Shown piece by piece: positions 1-5,626 of a DNA stretch of 7,155 nt. Position numbers and translations under genes: made by a program. The stretch is from Bacteroidales bacterium (GTDB lineage: Bacteria > Bacteroidota > Bacteroidia > Bacteroidales > UBA932), in the NCBI GenBank assembly GCA_016293535.1, contig JAEDEB010000084.1, positions 1 through 7,155 of the forward strand, given 5' to 3'. The notes beneath the pieces were generated by a model that saw only the letters and a list, made by a program, of their open reading frames with translations, searched no databases and had not been told where the DNA came from. Numbering within the stretch: position 1 is the first letter of the stretch; each line of letters starts with the position of its first letter.

Positions 1-146
1 ATGTCCACCCTCAACTTTTGCTAGGAAATCCATCACCCCAAATGTCCAGGTGACCGAATTATTCCTATCTTTGTGCGCCGCGCAATGATGCAGGCTCCCG
101 CCCCGGTCGGTTCGTCTGCAATGGCATACTCCAAATCGATAATTGA
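1..146. other. Left-edge region, gene content unresolved
   Basis: No complete gene can be assigned here. Forward frame 1 has a TAG at 22-24 and is then open to a TGA at 148-150 that overlaps the start of the ketosynthase in an ATGA arrangement, but the open piece is only about 41 codons and matches no family I recognise. Forward frame 2 is open from the edge to a TGA at 86-88, and frame 3 to a TGA at 51-53. On the minus strand an ATG at 33-31 opens a frame leaving the window (MDFLAKVEGGH), which could be the start of a divergent gene. The stretch may instead be a promoter region for the downstream operon. Confidence 0.4.
66..73 (+). promoter_or_regulatory. Possible Bacteroidota -7 element upstream of the ketosynthase operon
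   Basis: TATCTTTG matches the TAnnTTTG -7 consensus exactly and lies about 73 bases before the ketosynthase start. No TTTG or TTG sits 19-21 bp upstream (the nearest TTTG is at 17-20, far too distant), so the -33 half is missing. If used, it would make 147-3426 a transcription unit of its own; if not, the operon is read from genes left of the window. Confidence 0.3.
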
Positions 147-1367
147 ATGAGTAACAGAGTCGTCATAACAGGAATGGGCATTTATTCCTGCCTCGGCAGA
201 ACGCTTGATGAGGTCAGGGATTCGTTGTATACAGGCAGGTCGGGCATAGTTCTGGATCCGGTGCGCAAGGAGCTGGGCTTCCGTTCGGGGCTCACAGCCA
301 TGGTCGAATTGCCTGACCTGAAGAAGGAACTGTCGAGAAACCAGCGGGTATATATGCCTGAACAGGCGAAATATGCATACTGCGCAACCCGCGACGCCCT
401 CGCGGCGGCGAAGGTGGATTCCGAATGGCTGGATTCGCACGAGGTCGGGCTTCTTTACGGCAACGACAGCTCAGCCGAACCGGTTTACAATGCCGGGCGC
501 ACGATCATGGAAAAGAACGGGACTGCGATGTGCGGGTCCGGTGCCATTTTCCAGTCGATGAACTCGACCGTGACAATGAACCTCGGATGCATATTCCATC
601 TCAGGGGAATGAACCTTACGGTATCAGCTGCCTGCGCCAGCGGCTCCCACGCCATAGGGCTGGCGACATTGTTGATACGCGATGGCCTCCAGGATATGGT
701 TGTCTGCGGGGGAGCGCAGGAAATCAACCCCATATCCGTGGGCTCCTTTGACGGGATTTCCGCATTCTCCACGAGGGAGGACGAGCCACAGAAGGCGAGC
801 CGCCCTTTCGACCGCGACCGTGACGGGCTTGTGCCGGGCGGAGGTGCCGCGACCTTGATTCTCGAAAGCTATGAGTCCGCAGTCAGAAGGGGAGCGCCCA
901 TCATCGCCGAGGTGCTGGGTTACGGTTTTTCAAGCAACGGAGACCATATATCCTCCCCGAATGTACAGGGTCCTTCGCGCTCCCTCGAGATGGCGATACG
1001 CAATGCGGGCATCGACATAGCTGAGATAGGATACATAAATGCACATGCGACCTCGACCCACGTCGGAGATACAAACGAGGCAAAGGCTATATTCAACGTA
1101 TTCGGCGACCGTCGCATTGAGGTGACCAGCACCAAGAGCCAGACCGGACATGAAATGTGGATGGCCGGCGCCAGCGAGGTCATCTATTCCATACTGATGA
1201 TGAAGAACGACTTCATCGCCGGAAACATCAACTTCGAGAACCCGGACGAGGATTCTGCCAGACTGCTCATCCCGTCCTTTACCATAGAGAAGCGTTTCGA
1301 TACCTTCCTCTCCAACTCCTTCGGTTTCGGGGGCACCAATTCCACACTCATAATTCGCAATCTCTGA
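147..1367 (+). CDS. Beta-ketoacyl-ACP synthase (FabF/FabB-type condensing enzyme)
   Basis: A 406-residue thiolase-fold condensing enzyme that would extend an acyl-ACP chain by decarboxylative condensation with malonyl-ACP in the cytoplasm. The start MSNRVVITGMG is the usual family N-terminus. The nucleophile is Cys163 in SAACASG, and the two catalytic histidines are His300 (NAHATST) and His335 (TGHE), with Lys330 in STKS, so the Cys-His-His set is intact. PFDRDRDGLVPGGGA (221-235) and the C-terminal SNSFGFGGTNS are also typical. The length equals that of FabB/FabF proteins. It is followed after 2 nt by an FAD oxidoreductase and then a FabG, which suggests a dedicated secondary pathway rather than housekeeping fatty-acid synthesis. 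The first histidine motif reads HATST where HGTST is usual. There is no clear Shine-Dalgarno sequence. The enzyme class is clear; the substrate is inferred and could be an aryl-polyene or flexirubin-like chain. Confidence 0.93.
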   Translation: MSNRVVITGMGIYSCLGRTLDEVRDSLYTGRSGIVLDPVRKELGFRSGLTAMVELPDLKKELSRNQRVYMPEQAKYAYCATRDALAAAKVDSEWLDSHEVGLLYGNDSSAEPVYNAGRTIMEKNGTAMCGSGAIFQSMNSTVTMNLGCIFHLRGMNLTVSAACASGSHAIGLATLLIRDGLQDMVVCGGAQEINPISVGSFDGISAFSTREDEPQKASRPFDRDRDGLVPGGGAATLILESYESAVRRGAPIIAEVLGYGFSSNGDHISSPNVQGPSRSLEMAIRNAGIDIAEIGYINAHATSTHVGDTNEAKAIFNVFGDRRIEVTSTKSQTGHEMWMAGASEVIYSILMMKNDFIAGNINFENPDEDSARLLIPSFTIEKRFDTFLSNSFGFGGTNSTLIIRNL

Positions 1368-1369
1368 CA

Positions 1370-2701
1370 ATGCCCGAGAGTGTAATAGTCATAGGCAGCG
1401 GTCTCGGGGGACTTCTCTCCGGTCTGCTCCTTGCCAGGCGAGGCATGGATGTCACTGTGCTGGAACAGTCCCGCAACATAGGAGGCTGCCTGCAATCCTT
1501 CCGCCGCAAATCCCACATCTTTGAAACGGGCCTCCATTTCGTCGGAGGGCTCGGCGAAGGAGGACGGATCAGGGAACGCTTCGAGGAGTGGGGACTTATG
1601 GATCTGCCCTGGGAAGCGCTTGAAGGTGAGGAGGTTGTGATAGGTGAGGATAGCTTCTTCCTGCCTTCGGGCTATGCTGCCTGCAAGGAGGCCCTGGCGT
1701 CCTATTTTCCTGCGGATGCAGACGTCGCTGCAGCCTGTCTGGACGACATCGCGGAGGTCTCGAACCGTTCGGGGGCGGATTTTGTACATACTCTGGAACT
1801 GCCTGCCCTGCAGTTTCTGCGCTCTCGCATCGGCAATCCTCTGCTTCTGAAGGTCATTTCCGGTACCTCTTTCAAGATGGAACTGGATGCGGACCGTCTC
1901 CCTCTCGGCATTTTCGCCCGCATTTTCGACCTGTCCATGCGCAGTCTCCACCGTCTCCGTGGCGGCGGCAGCCTTCTGGCGGAGGCCCTGGCATCGCAGA
2001 TACGTGAACTCGGCGGCAGGATTCTTACGGGCCGGAAGGTGGTGGCTCTGGATATTTCGGAGGGCCGTGTCCATAGTGTCAGGACTTCGGACGCTATGTC
2101 ATACCCGGCGGATATCGTGGTTTCTGATGTCCATCCTTCCGTCCTCGTCGAAATGGCGGGAGAGGGAATGCGCCGTTCATACAGGCAGCGCGTCGCTGAA
2201 CTGAAGAACACCGCCGGCATATTCACGGCGAACATAGCGCTCTCCGACGATGCTCCGTCCCTTCCGAAGAGGTCCCTCTATGTACATACCTCCTCGGCGG
2301 ATCTCTGGCGCCCGCGTACCGATGTGACCGAATCCGTGTGCGTCAGTTTCGGTGACCGCAGTGTGGATCTGATGACAAGGTGCATATCCGGGAACAGGGA
2401 CCACATAGCCTCGGAGTGCATAGACCTCGTGTCCCGTCGGCTTCCGTGGCTGAAATCCTGTGTAGAGGACGTTTATACAAGCACCCCGGACACCTATTTC
2501 CGCTACACGGGCACCCCTGGAGGCTCAGCCTACGGAATACTGAAGGACTGCAATGATATCATGAGGACGATGCTTTCATCCAGAACCCCCGTCAGCAACC
2601 TTTTCCTCGCAGGTCAGAATGTAGGAATTCACGGCATCGCCGGGGTGACCGAATCGACTTGTTATACAGTGTCACAGATTGAAAATCAGTTAGGAATATG
2701 A
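1370..2701 (+). CDS. Phytoene-desaturase / retinol-saturase-like FAD-dependent oxidoreductase
   Basis: A 443-residue flavoprotein of the CrtI/CrtO/RetSat (NAD(P)/FAD-dependent oxidoreductase) group, whose members desaturate, saturate or isomerise conjugated polyene chains. The N-terminus carries the dinucleotide-binding fold, with GSGLGG at 9-14 and an acidic residue ending the second strand (VTVLEQ, Glu32), followed by NIGG. FETGLHFVGG near residue 50 resembles the retinol-saturase-type motif. The C-terminus has TPGGSAYGI and the FAD-contacting stretch LFLAGQNVGIHGIAG. I chose the ATG at 1370 because the Rossmann motif begins right after it; the open frame runs further upstream, but that extension is antisense-like filler inside the ketosynthase. 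It starts 2 nt after the ketosynthase stop and its stop overlaps fabG by 4 nt, indicating translational coupling. It is somewhat short for CrtI (about 490-510). The substrate is unknown; a polyene made by the neighbouring enzymes is the natural inference. Confidence 0.88.
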   Translation: MPESVIVIGSGLGGLLSGLLLARRGMDVTVLEQSRNIGGCLQSFRRKSHIFETGLHFVGGLGEGGRIRERFEEWGLMDLPWEALEGEEVVIGEDSFFLPSGYAACKEALASYFPADADVAAACLDDIAEVSNRSGADFVHTLELPALQFLRSRIGNPLLLKVISGTSFKMELDADRLPLGIFARIFDLSMRSLHRLRGGGSLLAEALASQIRELGGRILTGRKVVALDISEGRVHSVRTSDAMSYPADIVVSDVHPSVLVEMAGEGMRRSYRQRVAELKNTAGIFTANIALSDDAPSLPKRSLYVHTSSADLWRPRTDVTESVCVSFGDRSVDLMTRCISGNRDHIASECIDLVSRRLPWLKSCVEDVYTSTPDTYFRYTGTPGGSAYGILKDCNDIMRTMLSSRTPVSNLFLAGQNVGIHGIAGVTESTCYTVSQIENQLGI

Positions 2702-3426
2702 AATATGCACTCGTAACCGGCGGCAGCCGCGGCATAGGACGCGCTGTTGTCCTCAGACTGGCCTCATTGGGCTACACGGTGATAATCAACTATGTGTCGA
2801 ATGAAGACAAGGCCCGGGAAACCCTCGCGGCGGTAAGGGACGCCGGCGGTGACGGTGAACTGCTCAGATTCGACGTCTCCGATCCTGAGGCTACGTCAGA
2901 GGCCCTTTCCAACTGGCAGGAGATCCATCCGCAGGACTATATCGAGGTCCTGGTCAACAATGCAGGCATACGCAGGGACAATCTGATGGTCTGGATGGAC
3001 AGGGAAGATTGGAACGCCGTGCTCCGTACTAATTTAGACGGTTTCTACAATGTTACTTCAGCTCTTCTCAAAGCTATGATTCTGCACAAGCGCGGGCGCA
3101 TCATAAATATCGCATCCCTTTCGGGACTCAAGGGCATGCCGGGACAGACGAACTACTCGGCGGCAAAGGGCGGACTTATTGCGGCGACCAAGGCCCTGGC
3201 TCAGGAAGTTGGACGCAAGGGCGTGACCGTCAATGCGGTGGCTCCCGGTTTCGTGCGCACCGATATGGTCACGGGACTTGATGAGGCCGAACTCAGGAGG
3301 AATATCCCTATGAACCGTTTCGGCGAGCCTGAAGAGGTTGCGGCCCTGGTGGCTTTCCTGGCCTCTGACGATGCGTCCTATATCACGGGCGAATGCATTT
3401 CCGTCAATGGCGGACTGTATTCCTGA
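2698..3426 (+). CDS. fabG: 3-oxoacyl-ACP reductase, FabG-type short-chain dehydrogenase
   Basis: A 242-residue classical short-chain dehydrogenase that would reduce 3-ketoacyl-ACP to 3-hydroxyacyl-ACP with NADPH, the step after the ketosynthase. The cofactor loop TGGSRGIG is at 7-14 and NNAG at 87-90. The catalytic tetrad is complete: Asn112 (TNLDG), Ser140 (IASLSG), Tyr153 and Lys157 (YSAAK). PGFVRTDM follows the active site, and the C-terminus ITGECISVNGG is the standard FabG ending. The Ser-to-Tyr spacing of 13 equals that of E. coli FabG. Its ATG overlaps the preceding stop in ATGA, with a weak AGGAA at 2692-2696 too close to be an ideal ribosome site, so coupling to upstream translation is likely. 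The company of a ketosynthase and a polyene-type oxidoreductase suggests it is a pathway-specific paralogue; whether a housekeeping FabG exists elsewhere cannot be seen here. Confidence 0.93.
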   Translation: MKYALVTGGSRGIGRAVVLRLASLGYTVIINYVSNEDKARETLAAVRDAGGDGELLRFDVSDPEATSEALSNWQEIHPQDYIEVLVNNAGIRRDNLMVWMDREDWNAVLRTNLDGFYNVTSALLKAMILHKRGRIINIASLSGLKGMPGQTNYSAAKGGLIAATKALAQEVGRKGVTVNAVAPGFVRTDMVTGLDEAELRRNIPMNRFGEPEEVAALVAFLASDDASYITGECISVNGGLYS

Positions 3427-3489
3427 CCATTGCCCGCCTTGCTGCCGTCGCCTGTCCGCCACCAATGGCCCGCTGCGTCTGCCTGGGAC

Positions 3490-3502
3490 TGACAAAATGT
3501 CA
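3490..3502. promoter_or_regulatory. Perfect palindrome, candidate heat-shock operator
   Basis: TGACA-AAA-TGTCA is a perfect inverted repeat with 5-bp arms and a 3-bp centre, 104 bp before the groES start and just upstream of the only promoter-like sequence in the gap. A dimeric repressor or activator site is a reasonable reading. The symmetry is seen directly; the function and the binding protein are inference, and a 13-bp palindrome can occur by chance. Confidence 0.4.
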
Positions 3503-3504
3503 TC

Positions 3505-3535
3505 TTTTCGCCTCTGGCATCTGATTTGACTTTTG
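3505..3535 (+). promoter_or_regulatory. Weak candidate promoter for groESL
   Basis: GACTTTTG at 3528-3535 matches the TAnnTTTG -7 element with one mismatch in the first base. TTTTCG at 3505-3510 lies about 18 bp upstream in the -33 position but lacks the full TTTG. Transcription would begin near 3540-3543, leaving a leader of about 65 bases before groES. It is much weaker than the two promoters near the right edge, as might be expected of a regulated gene. Confidence 0.35.
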
Positions 3536-3606
3536 GACGGCGTCCGCAGGAGTCCTGCAGTATGGACTTCCGGACAGAATGCATAATGAATCAAAAACAT
3601 AAAACA

Positions 3607-3873
3607 ATGATCAAACCATTAGCAGACAGAGTTCTGGTCGAGCCTAAGGAGGCTGAGACCAAGACAGCGGGCGGTCTTTACATTCCTGACACCGCAAAGG
3701 AGAAACCTCAGCAGGGAACAGTCGTGGCTGCCGGCCCCGGCAAAAAGGATGAGCCTATGGAGGTGAAGGTAGGTGACACGGTTCTCTACGGAAAGTATTC
3801 CGGCACCGAGGTCAGCTACGAGGGCAAGAAATACCTCATCATGAAACAGTCCGACATACTCGCGACTCTGTAA
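3607..3873 (+). CDS. groES: Co-chaperonin GroES (Cpn10)
   Basis: An 88-residue co-chaperonin that forms the heptameric lid of the GroEL folding chamber in the cytoplasm. MIKPLADRVLVEP is the canonical N-terminus. The mobile loop spans about residues 15-33, with its GroEL-contacting hydrophobic triplet at LYI (24-26) followed by PDTAKEKP. GDTVLYGKYSGTEV and the ending YLIMKQSDILA are typical. I chose the ATG at 3607, since family members start directly at this point and are 88-95 residues long; upstream in-frame ATGs at 3526, 3562 and 3586 would add a non-conserved, highly charged tail. The start lies in an A-rich context (AAAACAATG) without a Shine-Dalgarno sequence. groEL follows after 30 bases, so the two form the usual bicistronic operon. 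Confidence 0.97.
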   Translation: MIKPLADRVLVEPKEAETKTAGGLYIPDTAKEKPQQGTVVAAGPGKKDEPMEVKVGDTVLYGKYSGTEVSYEGKKYLIMKQSDILATL

Positions 3874-3889
3874 TCCATATATATATTAT

Positions 3890-3894
3890 AGGAG
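3890..3894 (+). promoter_or_regulatory. Strong Shine-Dalgarno site of groEL
   Basis: AGGAG lies 9 bases before the groEL ATG, following an AT-rich run after the groES stop. It stands out because the other starts in the window lack a well-placed Shine-Dalgarno sequence, and it fits a very highly translated gene. Confidence 0.7.
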
Positions 3895-3903
3895 AACAAA
3901 ACC

Positions 3904-5535
3904 ATGGCAAAGGAAATCAAATATACCACTGACGCCCGCACACAGATGAAGGAGGGCGTTGATGCACTCGCAAACGCAGTTAAGGTGACTCTCGGTCCAA
4001 AAGGACGCAATGTCATCATTGACAAGAAATTCGGCGCTCCGCACGTAACCAAGGACGGAGTTACCGTGGCAAAGGAGGTGGAACTCGAGAACCGTTTCGC
4101 CAATATGGGCGCGCAGATGGTCAAGGAAGTTGCTTCGAAGACCAACGACCAGGCCGGTGACGGTACCACGACCGCGACTGTTCTCGCTCAGGCCATCATC
4201 AATGTAGGTCTGAAGAACGTGACGGCCGGTGCCAACCCTATGGATCTGAAACGCGGTATCGACAAGGCTGTTGCCGCAGTTGTAAGCAGTCTCCAGGCTC
4301 AGAGCCAGGAAGTCGGAGAGGATTACTCCAAGGTGGAGCAGGTAGGTACCATTTCCGCGAACAATGACTCATATATTGGCAAGCTCATCGCCGATGCCAT
4401 GTCCAAGGTCAAGAAGGACGGCGTCATCACTGTCGAGGAGGCCAAGGGTACCGAGACTGAGGTGAAGGTTGTCGAAGGTATGCAGTTCGACAGAGGCTAT
4501 ATCTCCCCTTACTTCATGACCAACAGCGACAAGATGGAGTCGGTTCTCGATGAACCTTCCATTCTCATCACAGACAAGAAGATTTCTTCGATGAAGGACC
4601 TTATGCCTATACTCGAGCCTATCGCAAGGGAGGGAAGGTCGCTGCTCATTATAGCCGAGGATGTGGATGGTGAGGCACTCACCACTCTCGTAGTCAACAA
4701 ACTCCGCGGAACCCTCAAGGTCGCTGCCGTGAAGGCTCCGGGCTATGGTGACCGCAGAAAGGAGATGCTTCAGGATATCGCGACCCTGACGGGAGCAATC
4801 GTAATCTCCGAGGAGAGGGGCTTCACTCTTGAGAATGCAGCTCCGGACATGCTCGGAAAGGCTGAGAAAGTGGTCATCACCAAGGACAACACCACAGTGG
4901 TCAACGGTTGCGGCAACCAGGACGAAATCCATGAGCGCGCAGAGCTCATCCGCAAGCAGATTGAAACCACCACTTCCGATTATGACCGCGAGAAACTCCA
5001 GGAGCGTCTTGGCAAACTCGCCGGCGGAGTGGCCGTGCTCTATGTCGGCGCTGCGACCGAGGTCGAGATGAAGGAGAAGAAGGACCGCGTCGAGGATGCG
5101 CTCAGCGCTACCAGTGCCGCTGTCGAGGAAGGTATAGTTCCAGGCGGTGGAGTAGCATATATCCGCGCAGCCGAGGCTCTTGCAGACCTTCGCGGCGAGA
5201 ACGAGGACGAGACTACGGGTATCCATATCGTGGCCAAGGCCATCGAGGAGCCTCTCCGTCAGATAGCTGCAAACGCAGGTGTCGAGGGCAGCGTCATCGT
5301 GAACAAGATCCGCGAGGGTAAGGGTGACTTCGGTTACAATGCGCGTACAGGCGAGTATGTGAATATGTTCGCTGCGGGTGTCATCGATCCTACCAAGGTT
5401 GCCCGTGTGGCTCTTGAGAACGCGGCTTCCGTTGCAGGAATGTTCCTGACTACCGAGTGCGCAATTGCAGACATTCCCGAGAAGGAGCCGGCTGTCCCAG
5501 CAGGCGCAGGTGCAGGAATGGGCGGAATGATGTAA
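3904..5535 (+). CDS. groEL: Chaperonin GroEL (Cpn60)
   Basis: A 543-residue group I chaperonin subunit that assembles into the double heptameric ring and folds cytoplasmic proteins with ATP and GroES. The equatorial domain comprises about residues 1-133 and 409-543, the intermediate domain 134-190 and 377-408, and the apical domain 191-376. The ATP-binding stretch VTLGPKGRNV (28-37) and AGDGTTTATVL (Asp86, matching the conserved Asp87 of E. coli) are present, and so is the hydrolytic Asp398 (VEDAL). The apical substrate/GroES-binding aromatics Tyr199, Tyr203 and Phe204 (RGYISPYF) are conserved. The protein ends in a short Gly-Met tail (GMGGMM), as is usual. It is 30 bases downstream of groES, has a strong ribosome site, and is followed by an intrinsic terminator. 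Nothing indicates damage or transfer. Confidence 0.99.
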   Translation: MAKEIKYTTDARTQMKEGVDALANAVKVTLGPKGRNVIIDKKFGAPHVTKDGVTVAKEVELENRFANMGAQMVKEVASKTNDQAGDGTTTATVLAQAIINVGLKNVTAGANPMDLKRGIDKAVAAVVSSLQAQSQEVGEDYSKVEQVGTISANNDSYIGKLIADAMSKVKKDGVITVEEAKGTETEVKVVEGMQFDRGYISPYFMTNSDKMESVLDEPSILITDKKISSMKDLMPILEPIAREGRSLLIIAEDVDGEALTTLVVNKLRGTLKVAAVKAPGYGDRRKEMLQDIATLTGAIVISEERGFTLENAAPDMLGKAEKVVITKDNTTVVNGCGNQDEIHERAELIRKQIETTTSDYDREKLQERLGKLAGGVAVLYVGAATEVEMKEKKDRVEDALSATSAAVEEGIVPGGGVAYIRAAEALADLRGENEDETTGIHIVAKAIEEPLRQIAANAGVEGSVIVNKIREGKGDFGYNARTGEYVNMFAAGVIDPTKVARVALENAASVAGMFLTTECAIADIPEKEPAVPAGAGAGMGGMM

Positions 5536-5577
5536 TGTTCCGGAAATTACCGCTACGGTCGGAATGACTGATATGAG

Positions 5578-5607
5578 ATCGGCAGTCCTTGTGGGCTGCC
5601 GATTTTT
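5578..5607 (+). terminator. Rho-independent terminator of groESL
   Basis: ATCGGCAGTCC (5578-5588) pairs with GGGCTGCCGAT (5593-5603) across a TTGT tetraloop, giving an 11-bp stem with one G-U pair, directly followed by a T-run (5603-5607). It lies 42 bases after the groEL stop and is the clearest intrinsic terminator in the window. Confidence 0.9.
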
Positions 5608-5619
5608 GTAATATTTTTG
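5589..5619 (+). promoter_or_regulatory. Bacteroidota-type promoter of the GH43 gene
   Basis: TATTTTTG (5612-5619) is an exact TAnnTTTG -7 element. TTG at 5589-5591 (CTTG from 5588) lies 20 bp upstream in the -33 position. The -33 element falls inside the terminator loop, so terminator and promoter share sequence. The predicted transcription start would be around 5623-5627, practically at the ATG. Confidence 0.6.
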
Positions 5620-5626
5620 CAGGACT

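Larger units (their letters stand above)
3427..3606. other. Intergenic region between fabG and groES
   Basis: This 180-base stretch holds no credible gene. It contains a perfect short palindrome (3490-3502), a weak promoter-like pair (3505-3535), and a run of small inverted repeats (GGAC-GGC-GTCC at 3535-3545 and GCAGGA-G-TCCTGC at 3546-3558) that would fall in the groES leader. No hairpin with a T-run is seen after fabG, so an intrinsic terminator for the upstream operon is not evident and read-through into groES is possible. No CIRCE element (TTAGCACTC-N9-GAGTGCTAA) is present. Confidence 0.6.

Noticed and set aside
1157..1369. Upstream extension of the FAD oxidoreductase frame into the ketosynthase gene
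   Set aside because: The Rossmann motif follows directly after the ATG at 1370; the extension overlaps a conserved ketosynthase reading frame and has no family resemblance.
1184..2074. Long minus-strand ORF of 296 codons opposite the ketosynthase and flavoenzyme
   Set aside because: It is antisense to two well-conserved genes and has no recognisable domain; GC-rich codon use produces such shadows.
3427..3468. CCATTG...CAATGG inverted repeat as a terminator for fabG
   Set aside because: The arms are only 6 bp with a 30-base loop and no T-run follows.
3526..3606. Extended N-terminus for GroES from the ATG at 3526
   Set aside because: GroES proteins begin at the MIKPLADRV position; the extension is not conserved and would cover the putative promoter and inverted repeats.
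4369..5226. Minus-strand ORF of 285 codons inside groEL
   Set aside because: groEL is intact and conserved over the entire stretch, and the antisense product shows no known motif. Long antisense frames opposite groEL are a common artefact.
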